64,000 bases of DNA from Voacanga thouarsii (GCA_026120185.1 JANUWF010001477.1:248001-312000), one strand, 5' to 3'. Counted from the stretch's first letter, positions 35,725 to 48,090 are shown. Translations and numbers: made by a program. The notes: generated by a model not told the origin, from the letters alone.

Positions 35725-36444
35725 GGCCGAAACTCTCTTCTCTTGGCCGGATGGCTTCTTCTCCCGTGGCCATGCTTTCTCCATCTTCCTTGGACGAAGT
35801 TAGGCATCTAGGAGTTGAGATCCATTCTAAACTCCTTCAAGGCATTCCTCAACCAAGTAAGTCCCTTCAATCTTTCTTTTAAATTCTAGATTCATGTCTC
35901 TAGGATGATGTTGATAGTATGTGGATTGTGATAGGATTTGAGTATGTATTGTTGAGATTGAAGCATGAATATATGTACGATTGTGAAGGAGATGGGATTT
36001 ATGCATGGAAGGATTATCTTGGTTGATTGAATGATGATTTGGGGTTTGATGCATGTTTCCATGTCATAGGTAGTATTTGTGATGAAGTATGCTAGAAATT
36101 ATGTCACCTTTGGTGAATAGGATTTATATTCATGTTGGATTATTGAAGCCATGATCATATTTATGCTAGTAGAGGTTAGATCATGTCTTGATAAATTTAG
36201 ATCTATGCTTATATGCATGATTTGGATGATTTGATGAATTGAAGGATTGTATATGTTCTTGATTGTGGTTAGCCATAAAAATTTGATCATGATCTAGTTG
36301 TCCATAAGCTAATTTTTATTTCATGAATAAAATATTTAATAATATAATTTTACTAGTAATTTCGAAAAACCCTAGGAAGGGTAGATCTGGATTATTATAT
36401 ATAATAAGGATAATTTAGTCAAATAAATAATAACTTTTGCTAGA

Positions 36445-36476
<32 letters not shown>

Positions 36477-38110
36477 TACTTAAAATAATGAAATCAAATA
36501 AATCCTTTTATGGAAATCATTATAATTAGTAAAATATTTATTACTAAAAATGTAATTATTATCTTTTAATCAAAACCCATTAAGAATTTATTTGTTATTG
36601 TTCAAGCAAGACTCATTAAATTTATTTTCAACTAATTTTAGCTATCAATTATTTTCTAACAACTAAATTATTAATAAATCATTATTTTATTTAATACAAC
36701 CTAGGACTCTTGATCAAACAAACTCTAAATTTTTCTTAGCAAGATTTAAACTTTCAACTTATTAGAATTTATTTCCCAAACCATTAATTATTTTAAATAT
36801 CAAATTAGGCTCAACTTATAAACTTATTTATTTATTGTTTGGCCTTAGAGCTTGGGACACTAGGATCATGGTAGTAGTAAGTTGAGTTGATTTAAAATTG
36901 AGGAAGTGGATTGTAGCTTGAAATTGATTGTGATTTGTATTTACCCATGCAGGGTTAGGTAAGCTATTGGAGACCTTTTATTGTGAGCAAGAATAAGGTA
37001 AGTTCCTGCATAAAACCTGATTGATGTGAAATATTTATTATGGCAGGCCAAATGTAGAGTGTATGGACACTCATTTATGTAAAGGCAATTGAGGGTTGAA
37101 TTCTTTCTTATTTCAAACAATTGAATTATTTAAAGATCAATGAGCAGATTTAATCATACTCTAAACTCTTTCTAAAACTGATTTTAACAAAGACTTTGGA
37201 AACCCTTAAATTGCTATTTTCATGTGGAACAGTATTTTGTTCATTTTATCCCAAGTGGGAAACGTCGTTGAGTACTCAATAAGGGTGGACTACTAGGGCT
37301 AGTCTTTGAGGGGTTAAGGTAAGTCTCTCAGTAGGTGGCCACCTCTGAGGGGTGAGTCCTTCCCGGATAAGACGTCAGTCCAGTAGGTCGTGCCGATCCG
37401 AGCTAGCAGTTCAGTCAAGTGACTGTGTTTTGCCAGAATGGACACCCGATTGTTGTTTGGGTATAGAGAAGGAGGAGTATCTTACCCAGTAGGCCGATCG
37501 TCTACTTTTGTCAGTCTGCACAAAGTGTGGCATTCTGACCGGCAGTTTGCACAAAGTGTGGCATGCTAACCATGCGGTTATAGGGCCCAACGTGTGGTAA
37601 CCCATGACAATTTCTTTTGAGTGGTTGATTTTATTGATTACTCATGGTTGGAAAAGCCAAAATACCACTCTTTCTTTTGACTAATGTTTATTGCTTGCCA
37701 GTGATCTCTTATAAAGAATTTTATACTTTGCATTCACGAACTGTTTTCTCCCGACACTTAAGCACACACGGACTTACTGGGATTTCTGTCTCACCATCAT
37801 TTTTACCATGATTTCAGGTCGATCCTGCTATAGGGATGAACAGCTAGATATTGCCTGCTTTGGGAGAATTTTCTGATGATTTATTTTGTGTAATGTTTGG
37901 GGAAGATGAGAGCAGATGAATTTTATTATGAATTTGTTTTGGGTATTCTTGGATTTATTATTATTATTATTTTGGGATGTAATAAATTTTAAGTTCAAGT
38001 ATCATTTTTATTACGCTATTTTATTTGTGTGACCTAGTTATAAAGACTCCTTGTCCTTTGGACGGGGCGACATCCCCAGCCTTGGCGAGCCTAGGTAGCG
38101 GGGTGTTACA

Positions 38111-38685
38111 ATTGTGTTGTCAAATCACAAAAGGTTCTCTTTATACTACCCTAACCCTAGCCAAGTAATCCCCGATGTTCTATTACAGTTTAGGGTCTTA
38201 ATAAGTCTTTATAAGCAATTAAAATTGGTGAAAATCAGAGAAAATATAAAAAACGCGGGGTAGCCGTCGGCTGCCCAGATGGAACCGGTGCCGGTTTGGA
38301 CAGTACAGCCGGCGCCAGTTGCGGACAGTCTTCGGGCGGTCGAATGCCAGAATGAATCCGTTGTTGTGCAGAATGTAGCCGGTGCCAGTTTGGTTGCTTG
38401 GAGCCAGCGCCGATTGTCCGCTGGAAGGCCTCCTTAGTCAAGTTTCGTCTGTCTTTGTTGCCGGCTTGAGTTCTTGTTGGGGCCCTTCTTGGATAGTCAT
38501 CAAAATGATCTCTTGGCTGTCTTCCTCAACCTTCCAACCCTCTCCCATCCTCAGGCATGGTTTTATGAGCGATTGAAAATCCTCTTGAAGCTTCTTGGGC
38601 ATAGATCTTGCCATTGGTCCTTGTCCTTGCATGGTCACACATCCCCCTCCTTGATTGACCTCCATGCTGAAACGGGGTCTCATCA
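38111..38685 (-). repeat. 3' LTR of gypsy C, proximal part
   Basis: Continues the LTR interrupted at 23916 (after the ATTGT duplication) and matches about 44325-44875. It ends with TCTCATCA, where the other copy has TCATATCA. It contains GCCGGCGCC-type GC-rich motifs (38304-38420). Confidence 0.95.
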
Positions 38686-38695
38686 TCTCCCCCTC
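38686..38695 (-). other. Polypurine tract of gypsy C
   Basis: GAGGGGGAGA on the minus strand, abutting the 3' LTR. Confidence 0.9.
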
Positions 38696-38915
38696 ATTGG
38701 AAAGGATTCGTCTTCGAATCATTGCCATCAGCTACATCAAAAGGAAAGAGGTCACTAACATTAAAAGTGGCACTTACATGATACTCACCGAGTAAATCTG
38801 TCTTATAAGCGTTATCTCCAACTTTAGCGAGGACTTGAAATGGACCATCCCCCCTTGGATCTAGTTTTCTCTGTCGTTGCGTGGGGAATCACTCCTTGTA
38901 AAGGTGCATCCATAC

Positions 38916-39393
38916 CTAATCTCCCGGCTCAAATGACACATTTTTCCTTCGTTGATTAAGCTTATAGGCGATTTCTTCATTGCATTTTGCAATGATTGCT
39001 TTCACCTTCTCATAGAGTACCTTCACCATTTCTGCCTTCTTAGTTCCATCGAGGTTCAACCGTTTACCTATAGGCAAAAGAACCAAATCTAAAGGAGTTA
39101 GAGAATTAAAACCATATACAATTTCAAAAGGAGAATAAGATGTGGTAGAATGAATAGCCCTATTGTAAGTAAACTCAATGTGTGATAAGCACCCTACTAT
39201 GGGCCTCCCCAACTAGCAACACCCTAATAGAACCCTTTGGCACATAAAGCCTTGCCTTCCTAAATAAGAAACCATCATGCCTATAATATTTAGCAAATGC
39301 ACTTTTCTCACAAGCATGGAAAATATCCCCAAACTCCTCATCATCAACATACAAATCTTTCATAAATTCAAAACCAAGAAGTTTAGTATCCAA
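38916..39393 (-). pseudogene. Gypsy C integrase, core deleted
   Basis: From 39393 downward the frame reads the segment before the integrase zinc finger (FLFRKARLYVPKGSIR, then VGEAHS). At about 39200 it changes frame directly to the end of integrase (CLSHIEFTYNRAIHSTTSY, then SPFEIVYGFNSLTPLDL). The zinc finger and the catalytic D,D-35-E core are missing, so one deletion removed several hundred bases. No integration activity is possible. The stretch 38696-38915 beyond it reads further weak C-terminal integrase sequence in changing frames. Confidence 0.93.
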
Positions 39394-39414
39394 AAAGTTT
39401 GGTAGTGTATACCT

Positions 39415-39849
39415 TCAAGAGAGTGCATCCGCTACCACATTTTCTTTACCCTTCTTGTATTGAATGACATATGGAAATGTCCCAATAAACACCATCCACC
39501 TTGCATGCCTCTTATTCAAATTTTGTTGGCTCTTGAGGTGTTTAAGGGTCTCATGATCGGTATGAATGACAAACTCTCTTGGCAAAAGGTAATGTTGCCA
39601 ATATTCTAGGGTCCTCACCAAGGTAAAAAGCTCTTTGTCATAGGTAGAGTAATTGAGGGCCGCCCCGGATAATTTTTCACTAAAGTATGCAATAGATTTT
39701 CTATCTTGGGTCAAGACTTCACCTATTCCCACCCCACTTGCATCATACTTTATCTTAAAGGCCTTCTCAAAATTAGGAAGAATAAGAATTGAGGCTTGGC
39801 TCAATTTATCTTTGAGAGTTTGAAGGCTTGTTGTTGAGCTTCCTCCCAC
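39415..39849 (-). pseudogene. Gypsy C RNase H
   Basis: Open for 144 codons: [50 protein letters not shown] and NVVADALS. Key acidic residues are present. It follows RT in a shifted frame (overlap at 39801-39849). Confidence 0.95.
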
Positions 39850-40632
39850 CTAAATCCCACATTTTTCTTTACCACTTCAGTTAGAGGGGTTGCTACAGTG
39901 CTAAAATTTTGGATGAATATCCTATAGAAGCTAGCTAGCCTATGAAAACTACGGACTTGGGTAATGGTGGTAGGGGTTGGCCAATCTTGGATGGCTTTCA
40001 CTTTTCCCTCATCAACCTCAATCCCTTTAGCACACATAACATACCCAAGGAATATGATCCTCTCCAAACAAAAAGAGTATTTCTCAAGATTAATATACAA
40101 TCTCTCTTTTTAGAGGGCAACAAGCACACTTTGAACATGATTCAAATGATCCACATATGATTTGCTATAGATTAATATATCATCAAAGTACACAACAACA
40201 AATTTTCTAATGAATTCCCTGAAAATATGGTGCATTAACCGCATGAAAGTACTAGGAGCATTAGACAATTCAAAGGGCATGACAAGCCACTCATACAACC
40301 CTTGTTGAGTTTTAAAAGCCGTTTTCCATTCATCCCCTTCTCTTATTAATTTGGTGATAACCGGATTTCAAATCAATTTTAGAGAAAATGCATGCACCAA
40401 ATAGTTCATCAAGCAAGTCATCTAGCCTAGGACTGGGATAGCAGTATTTTACTGTGATGTTGTTGATAGTGCGACAGTCCACACACATACGCCATGTCCC
40501 ATCCTTTTTGGGCACCTAGAGAATCAGAACCGCACATGAGCTTAGGCTCTCTCTCACATGTCCCTTCTCAAGTAATGCCTCTACTTGCTTGTGCAACTCC
40601 TTGGATTCCTCTGGGTTGCTTCTATATGCCGG
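39801..40632 (-). pseudogene. Gypsy C reverse transcriptase
   Basis: In order: [20 protein letters not shown] (about 40515), [13 protein letters not shown] (about 40370), a frameshift, [20 protein letters not shown] (about 40285), the intact catalytic box [12 protein letters not shown] (about 40195), then CLERIIFLGYVMCAKGIEVD and ITQVRSFHRLASFYR. Stops and frameshifts fall near 40110, 40320 and 40520. Confidence 0.95.
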
Positions 40633-41265
40633 TCAATTGGGGATAATGGCTCCGAATACAAAGTCAATTTGATGCTCAATCCTTCTTATGGGTGGTAGTC
40701 CTCCGGGCACCTCTTTTGGAAAAACATCTTCAAATTCTTGAAGAATAGCTACAATTTCATTAGGCAAAGATAATGTAGAATCATTAGTAGAAACATAAGA
40801 ACATTTACATAAAAAAAGAATAACCAGTTCCTTAATTTCTATAGCCTTTATGACCTCACTTTCTTTTGCAAAGAAATTCACTCTTCTTTTACCTCCCCTC
40901 TCTTGTCCTTTCTCACCTCTATCATTGATTGTCAAAGGTACTTGTTTTTCCATCCTTTCTCTCAACTCTTTTTCTTTCCTCCCTTGTTCTTTTCTCTCAA
41001 TTTCTTGTTTTCGTTTGACATCTTGCGCTCCCTTTTTCTTTTCTTTCATATTCATGATTCTTTGATCTTTGTTCACCTCACTAGGGGCTATAGGGGTGCG
41101 AGTAAACTTAGTTCCCTCATTGAGTAAGGAATAAGTATTCTTCCCCCCATCATGCTTAACATGCCTATCGTATTGCCAAGGCCTTCCTAGGAGCAAGTGA
41201 CCCGCTTGCATGGGTACCACATCACATAGCACATCATCCTTGTATTTTTCCATCTCAAAAGACAC
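40633..41265 (-). pseudogene. Gypsy C protease C-terminus and Lys/Glu-rich linker
   Basis: Open for 210 codons. It begins YKDDVLCDVVPMQAGHLLLG, the protease-to-RT region of many plant gypsy elements, then a strongly charged Lys/Glu/Arg stretch (about 40880-41060) and the RT entry motif FPKEVPGGLPPIRRIEHQID. The charged linker also occurs in remnant E. Confidence 0.88.
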
Positions 41266-41271
41266 TAAAAC

Positions 41272-41726
41272 TTATTTGTTTACTCTTGTTTCCCTGCTAT
41301 CGTTCAACCATTGTAATTTGTAGGGCTTGTGGTGTTTAATCCAACTCATGTCCAATTCATCAATTAAGTTTGCACTAATCACGTTAGTGCAACTCCCACT
41401 ATCCAGTATGACACTACAAGGGGTCTTGTTGATTAGACACCTAGTGTAGAAAATGTTCTCTCTTTGTTGGTGATCTTGGTCTTCAATGGCTTGTGAATTC
41501 AATGCCCTTCTTGTGACTCCCACCAAAGAGCATTCTTGTCTAACAATTTCCCCTTCATCACTTTCCTCATCTCCATTTCTCTATTGGTCTCCTTGGTTTC
41601 TTTCTCCCTCTTCTTCTTCGTTGGTAGAAACCTCACCATAGGGATTTGTATATATCGTTCTCTTGCTTGGACACTTATGGGAAGTATGTCCATATCCAAG
41701 GCATTTAAAGCACTTGATATCCATAT
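41272..41726 (-). pseudogene. Gypsy C gag zinc knuckle and protease
   Basis: Minus-strand reading gives DIKCFKCLGYGHTSHKCPSK at about 41712-41655, an intact CX2CX4HX4C knuckle. The protease follows with CSVILDSGSCTNVIS (about 41420-41380), where Asp-Ser-Gly is intact. The pieces lie in two overlapping frames (41499-41699 and 41272-41526), so a frameshift separates them. Confidence 0.92.
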
Positions 41727-42939
41727 TCCTTTGTGGCATCTCCATGGCTTTTCCCTTGTTCTTGTTTCATCATTCCCTAGGTTTCCAATCCTCTCTAGGT
41801 TTCCAAGCCTCCCTTGGTTTGTTGAAGTCCCTTTGAAATGGGTTAGGGGCTTTTTCCTTCTTAATTGGCACCTTGCTAGTAGTGTTGGGGTTTGGAAGTG
41901 GTGGTCTAATAAATGCCCTTCTTTTTAATTGCCTCTCAATCTTCATAGCGACATGTACCATATCCTCCAATCGATCATAGGGATGCAATTCTACCAAATT
42001 GGCAATTTTCTTATTCTTTGCTCTTATTGTTCTAGGATCCTCATTGATTTGAGCTCCCATCAACATTACTTCCATTTCTTTATGGTAATATTCCACACTC
42101 TTATTCCCTTGTTTAAGTGATTAGAGCATTTGGTAAAGATCATTATAGTAATGGTGTGGTATGAACCTTGTCCTCATCATATCTTTCAACAAATTCCAAT
42201 TAGCCACAGTTTTCACTCCCATTTGTCTCCTTTGTGCACTAACTTGCTCCCACCAAACCAAAGCATACTCCGAAAATTCTAAAATAGCCAACCTCACTTA
42301 TGACCTCTTACTATAGGTATGCCTTTTTAGGAATATCTCCATCTTGCTTTCCCACTCGAAATATACTTCGGGGTCACTCTTGTCATAGAATGTGGGTACC
42401 TTCAATTTAATGTGGTTCAACTCCTTCTCCTCATCATTTCATTCTCTCATTCCTCTTCTATTATCCCATCCTCTATGGTATTCCCCAAAGGCCTCAACTT
42501 GTTCCCCCTCATACCATTAATCAACTCGCTCAAACTCTCTTTTTAACCCCCTTAAGTTGTTCCCACCATTCCTTCCTTAGCCCCTACCTCGTCCTTCTCT
42601 CAAGCCATGTCTTCCCCCTCTCATAGGAGCTTGTTGGAATACCCCAATAGAGTACTCATCTCACTCTTCCCCTTGTTGGACATTTAACAGAGTATGGGCA
42701 TCACCATCTCTCATCCTTGGGCTAGGTACTTCAAATCGTTCTTGGCCTCTCCTTTGTGCAACGATAGAAGATTGTCCAAGATGATTTATCAACTCCCTTG
42801 TCATGTTTTGGAACTCACTTTGCATAGTCTTCATCATAGCTTGCAAGTCTTCACGCAAGCCCCTAGCATCAATTTGTTCTTCTTGAGGTCTACTAGGGCC
42901 ACTTGGGTTAGGCCTAGATATTTCTTGATCATGGGCCAT
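41727..42939 (-). pseudogene. Gypsy C gag
   Basis: ATG 42939 starts MAHDQEISRPNPSG; the first 92 codons are open. Stops follow at 42658 and later, but the retrotransposon gag domain is readable to about 42120 (VPTFYDKSDPEVYFEWESKM, then WWEQVSAQRRQMG and RFIPHHY). From 42096 the frame MEYYHKEMEVMLMGAQ continues to a basic Pro/Lys/Arg tail before the knuckle. Gag would form the particle. Confidence 0.9.
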
Positions 42940-43831
42940 GGTGATGGAATATTTACTTACTTATACCTGCAAAACAAAATAGATTAAGAAGAAAATAATT
43001 CCTCACTTCGCTTTCTTGCGTGTTGGCTCTCAAGAATTGGTCACTCCACGCTCGTGTTTGCTTTCTTAGGCTCTTTTAGTAATAGGCTCACATTCTTGCT
43101 TTTTTCTCAATACTCAAGCCTTCTTGGTCAATCCCAATTCTCCCCAATAGCTAAAGATTTAGTCCAACTTAGTGAATCACACAAATCAATTGATTTTTTC
43201 AATTAGGGAGTCTTAGAGAAATTTCAACAAATAATTGTTGGGCACCTTAAGCAAATAAGTTTTAATCAAGAATTTCAAGAAATGTGGACTCAATCAACAC
43301 AAGAACAAACACTTAGACGCACAAGGAATCATTTCTAACCAAAAAACAAACAAGAATTAGCAAGAATAGAGAAACTAGAACAACTAGAACTAGGATTATG
43401 AAGAACAAGATGATCAGAAGTGTGCACTAGAAAGATTGAGTTCAATGAACATGGAATTCCATAGTAGAGTGATATACTAAGTCCCAAAATCCCAAGGAAT
43501 GAAAATCAAGAATTAAAGTTCCCAACTATAGCAAAAAACATTCTCATGGAACATTTATCAAACACCTTAGCTGCAATCCCGTCACTTAAGAACAACTAAC
43601 ATTTTCGCCCATATTCAAGCTAATTTTCACCACAAACACAAGAAAATTTTGTTCTCAAGGATTATAATAACATCAATGTGCAATTTCCCATAAGAAAAAT
43701 TAAGATATAACAAATATTTTATGACTTTTTTGAAGCATGTTTTTGAGTTACGGGATTTTTCCTTTTTCGTTTTTCTTCAAGTTTGTAGGGCTCATTTTCT
43801 TACTTTTAAGCTTGATTGGAATCAAGCTTTC
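42940..43831 (-). other. Untranslated leader of gypsy C
   Basis: About 890 bases between PBS and gag start with no coding signal; AT-rich. Confidence 0.8.
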
Positions 43832-43845
43832 CTTGCTCTGATACT
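43832..43845 (-). other. Primer-binding site of gypsy C
   Basis: TAGTATCAGAGCAA on the minus strand, nine bases from the LTR end. It resembles the initiator tRNA-Met site, but the spacing is longer than usual. Confidence 0.75.
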
Positions 43846-43854
43846 AAAACTCTT

Positions 43855-44875
43855 TGATATGACTTTGGATGGGCTTTTTCTTGGTGTTGTGAGTGGTTTA
43901 GTTGGTTTGTGTTCAGCTCAACCAAATGGAACCAAAATAGAGATTCTTCTAGAGACAAAAAGGAAAAAGTGAAATAATAGCCTACCCTCTATCAAACCCT
44001 TGAAGAACTAAGATTCAAAGACCCTTAAGAAAAGTAGAAAGTTCTACTATAATCTGACCCCAATATCCTTAAAGCAACTAAGGCAAACAAGAACAAATAG
44101 AATAAAGAAAATAGGCACCCAAAATAATGGAATTCAAACAAACCTTAGAAGAACAAAGTAACTAAGACCCATTTAAAGAAACCATATTAGATTATCCAAA
44201 AGATTTTATAGACTCATTCATAAGGAGGACTAACCCTTAAGCATGGTCTTGAACAAGATGAACAAGGAGGCTAGGGTCTCTCAAGATTCTCTCTCAAATT
44301 TGAATTAAAGTGTATGAGTTATGTTGTCAAATCACAGAAGGTTCTGTTTATACTATCCTAACCCTAGCTAAGTAATCCCTGAGGTTCTATTACATTTTAG
44401 GGTCATAATAAGTTTTTACAAGTAATTAAAATTGGAGAAAATCGGAGAAAACATAAAAAAATGAGAATGGAACTGGCGCCGATTTGGACACTACAGCTGG
44501 CACCGATTACCGACTGTCTTCGGGCGGTCGAATGCCAGAATGAATCCGTTGTTGAGTAGAATGAAGCCGGCACTATTTTGGCTACTTGGAGCCGGCGCCG
44601 GTTGTCCGCTAGAAGGCCTCCTTGGTCAAGTTTCGTCCGCCATTGTTGTTGGCTTGAGTTCTTGTTGGGGTCCTTCTTGGATAGTCATCAAAATGATCTC
44701 TTGGCTGGCATCCTCAATCTTTCAGCTCTCTTCCATCCTCAAGCATAGTTTTATGAGTGATTGAAAATCCTCTTGAAGTTTCTTAGACCTTGATCTTATT
44801 ATCGGTCTTTGTCCTTGCATGGTCACGCCTCCCCCTCCTTGATCTTGACCTCCATGTTGAAGCGGGGTCATATCA
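43855..44875 (-). repeat. 5' LTR of gypsy C
   Basis: 1,021 bases with terminal inverted ends TGATATGAC/GTCATATCA. Undisturbed, it shows the pre-insertion site of D near 44325. It has the GCCGGCGCCGG-type motifs near 44475-44600. Confidence 0.95.
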
Positions 44876-44880
44876 GGCAC

Positions 44881-45543
44881 AGTCTCAGGAGTCTATACAA
44901 TTGGAGCCTGTTGTAATGGGAGGATATTTAGAGTTCTAAAAAGATGGATTGGAGAGGCTTTTGACCTAGTCTCCGACCATTAGGAACAAGATCCCATTAG
45001 ATACAAAGAGGCTATTGCTGATGCCGATACAGACCTATGGCACGAAGTAATAAAAGTCGAGATTAAGTTTATGTAATTCAATTAGGTTTGGGTTCTTGTA
45101 GCTTCACCTGAAGGGATAAAACCCATTAGGTGTAAGTGGGTTTACAAGAGGAAGAGGGGAGCGGATGGGAAGATGGAAACCTTTAAAGCTAAGCTTGTGG
45201 TAAAAGGATATACTAAAAAAAAAAAAAGAGATCGACTATAAGGAAACCTTTTCCCCAATAGCCATGCTTAAGTCCATCTGTATTCTCCTTGCCATCACAT
45301 GTTATTATGACTATGAGATATGGCAAATGGATGTCAAGACGCCATTTTTAAATGACTATCTTAGTGAAGATATCTATATGTCCCAACCAGAAGGCTTTAT
45401 TGCTAAAGGCCAAGAACATATGATTTGTAAGCTTAAGAAATCTATTTATGGACTTAAGCAGGCATCCAGAGTAGGGAACATTCATTTCAATGAAACTATA
45501 AAGTCTTACGGTTTCATTCAAAATGAGGATAAACTATGTGTGT
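44881..45543 (+). pseudogene. Copia A reverse transcriptase, first part
   Basis: Resumes right after the GGCAC duplication. RT-linker sequence leads to CKWVYKRKRGADGKMETFKA (about 45130) and a frameshift at an A run (45217-45229). An open 120-codon frame follows: AMLKSICILLAITCYYDYEI, WQMDVKTPFLNDYL and KSIYGLKQASR. It stops at 45543, where solo LTR F inserted. Confidence 0.93.
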
Positions 45544-47053
45544 TGATGTGTCCGGGCTTGGATATAAAAATCATACAACAACTAAGCACATTCCCAATCA
45601 AATTTAAATTAAAACGTCCAACCTAAATCACACATATAAGCAAGCGTACTCATCATTAACCGAGTATAGAGTTCAAACGAGTGTTGCTCCTCAAGGAACA
45701 AGTAGATATTAATCCCTTTTCTTTCATTGTTTAACCGACTCGATAAAGTGAAAACGAAATAAAAAGGAAAATAAAATAAAAATAAAAATATATACATGTC
45801 AAAGATGGAGAAGCATGTAACTCAAACTATTGTTTAGACAAACATGACTTTAGAGAACTCAACCATTATCATAACTAATTATTTCCTTGGCATCATGAAG
45901 GATTAAGATAGACTCACTTCTGTTTCGATCCATTAATCCTTATCTTCTAGGTAACTTAGTATCACATGTTCTGTCTCAACCAGTCTTACCTAAAAGATGC
46001 ATTAAACACAATCCTTGATTAAATTTCCATATTCTGGCAAACTTAAAACATGAAACTAACCAATGAATCCATATTTTGGCAGACATCAATTAACCTTTAA
46101 TTACTAGTTCTTAGTAATTAACCCCATTTTCAAGCAAGTTAAGAGACAAAAAATATGAAACTAATAAATTGAAACCATCATCAACCCCTTTTTCGAGCAA
46201 GTCAATGGAAAGAAACAACCACTTAATCTCGTAATCAATCCAAGTAATTAAAGACCAAGAATAACAATCAATTAATCAAAAGATCAAATAACTCAAAAAA
46301 CCATGAATATCTAAAACAATATCAAATTACAATAAAACAATTAACATATCATTGTTCAAGAAAAAGAAAATAAAGTAAAAAAAAAACACTCATAGACAAG
46401 CCTCCTTCTTCTTCTTTTGAAGACCTTCTTGCACAACCCTCCTTGAATTGTAGAATTCCTCATTTGATTGAGTGATTTTCTATGATGATCAATGAATTCT
46501 CCCTTTTTCCCTTGTATTTTTCATCTATTTAGAGGCTTAAGAAGTGTCTAAACTCATAGGTACAATTTTCTTGGCCGAGTAGAAGTTGGAAGATATTAAA
46601 ACTCCACAGATTGCCAAAAATCGCGTAGAAAAAATCAAGCACCGCCTTAACTTCAAGGCATAGCCAGCGCTGCCTAGGCTCTCGGAGCTGGCGCCGGTTG
46701 TGTTCTGGTTCTCTACTTGTTTGCCGTTTTTTCTTTGAATTTCACATAATGAAGACTAGAATGCAGCCAGTGCCAGTTCCACTCTGTTTTGCTCTGTTTC
46801 AACAATTTTTCCATCACTTTAAAGTTCGTGTCAACAATGCATGGCCGGCGCCAGTTCTAGAGCCCTAGCCGGCCTCTCCTCTGTTTTGCGACATTTTTAT
46901 TTCGTTTTACCCCAAAAATCTGTAATAATGAACAAAATACCTTTCCAAGGGTAAAATATCAAATATGAAGGAATATAACTAGTTATTGAGCAAAATATAT
47001 CACAAAAGAACCTCAAATAACTAGAAAAAATATGACTAATTTAGCCCCTATCA
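45544..47053. mobile_element. Solo LTR F inserted in the copia A RT
   Basis: 1,510 bases, TGATGTGTCCGGGC to CCCCTATCA, flanked by a perfect TGTGT duplication (45539-45543 and 47054-47058). It has LTR-type ends but no coding region, PBS or PPT, so it is most simply a solo LTR left by LTR-LTR recombination. It contains GCCGGCGCC-type motifs like the C LTRs (46670-46860), which hints at a related gypsy family. Orientation is uncertain. Confidence 0.9.
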
Positions 47054-47058
47054 TGTGT

Positions 47059-47673
47059 ATAGGTAATTAGAAGGTATAAGTGTGATTTTTCTTATCCTAT
47101 ATGTGGATGATATTCTACTCATTGAAAATGATTTATGAACACTGTCTCCACTATGGTTTAGTTATCAAGTCAATTTAGTATGAAGGACTTTGGTGAAGCC
47201 AGTTACATTCTTGGAATAAAGTTTCTTAGAAATAGAAAGCAGAGAATATTAAATTTATCCCAAGCTACATACATTGACAAGATGTTGGCCAAGTACAGCA
47301 TGAACTCATGCAAGGGAGCATTGATCCATTGTTGACATCGGTTGTCTTTTTCTTCAAATGACTGTCCAAAGTCTCAAGAAGAAAAAGATAGGATAAGTAG
47401 GATTCTCTATGCTTCGGCTGTGGGAAGTCTGATATATGCCATAATTTGTATTAGGCCAGAGTTCTGCTTTGCTATAGGCTTAGTCAGAAGATATTAGTCA
47501 AACTCTGGAGAGGTTCATTGGCAGGCTGTAAAGTGTATTCTTAAGTATCTCAAAGGTACGAGAGATTATATGCTTGTTTACAAGGCTGATACTTGGTTCC
47601 TACAAGATACATGGACTCAGACTTCTAGCTAGATAATGATGAGAAAAAATCCACTAGTGAATATATCTTCACC
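47059..47673 (+). pseudogene. Copia A reverse transcriptase, second part
   Basis: Continues after F with LILYVDDILLIEND (about 47090), so the catalytic Asp pair is retained. The end of RT (a SQFSMKDFGEASYILG-like block near 47165) is broken by frameshifts. Confidence 0.88.
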
Positions 47674-48060
47674 TTGTTTGGAGGAGCTATTTCGTGGAGG
47701 AGTACCAAGGAATCTTGTATTGCTGACTCAACCGTGGAAGCTGAGTATGTGGCAACTTTAGAGGCATCCAAGGAAGCAGTTTGGCTCCGAAAGTTCCTTT
47801 TGGAACTTGGAATCATGCCACACATGGACAAATTGATTGTGATATATTGCAACCACACTGGTGCAGACTCATAATCTATAAAACCAAGGAACCATAAAAA
47901 ATGAAAGCACATAGAGAGTAAGTACCACCTGATTTGGAATTTCATTTAGAGACAGGAAGTCGTGGTGGCACAGATTGTCTCGGAGAACAATTTAGCAAAT
48001 CTTTTCACCAAGCCTTTGGTGGAGAGAGTCTTTAGAAGTCACTTTGACGCCATAGGGGTG
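47674..48060 (+). pseudogene. Copia A RNase H
   Basis: It reads GGAISWRSTKESCIADSTVE, AEYVATLEASKEAVWLRKFL and a YCNHTGA block (usually YCDN, so Asp is Asn), then a stop near 47872. It continues with KYHLIWNF and NNLANLFTKPLVE to about 48060, followed by the polypurine tract. Confidence 0.92.
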
Positions 48061-48090
48061 GGCACCTATGGACTTACTTAGTCTTAGAGT

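Larger units (their letters stand above)
23917..38110 (+). mobile_element. Ty3/gypsy chromovirus-like element D with 4.4-kb LTRs, nested in the LTR of gypsy C
   Basis: LTRs 23917-28340 and 33752-38110 run from TGTGAAACCCC to GGTGTTACA and are flanked by a perfect ATTGT duplication (23912-23916 and 38111-38115). The undisturbed sister LTR of C near 44325 shows the empty site. The internal region (5.4 kb) holds a PBS-like site, an extra acidic ORF, gag, protease, RT, RNase H, integrase and a chromodomain-like C-terminus. This resembles the Tekay/Del lineage, known for long LTRs. About 17 in-frame stops and two frameshifts make it defective. The LTRs are similar enough to make it one of the youngest insertions here. 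Confidence 0.97.
33752..38110 (+). repeat. 3' LTR of gypsy D
   Basis: 4,359 bases. It repeats the 5' LTR including the tRNA-like segment (34000-34066). Compared with the 5' copy it lacks the 114-bp duplication, has a longer CT run and has a few short indels (for example near 34725 and 37845). Confidence 0.96.
23450..44875 (-). mobile_element. Ty3/gypsy element C (minus strand), nested in copia A, host of element D
   Basis: The ends are TGATATGAC (23450) and GTCATATCA (44875). The 5-bp duplication GGCAC is perfect (23445-23449 and 44876-44880). Reading on the minus strand: 5' LTR 44875-43855, PBS, gag, protease, RT, RNase H, a collapsed integrase, polypurine tract 38695-38686, and a 3' LTR (38685-38111 continuing 23916-23450) split by D. 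Both LTRs are about 1.02-1.04 kb. RT before integrase order and the motifs place it in Ty3/gypsy; I do not assign a clade. Confidence 0.96.
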
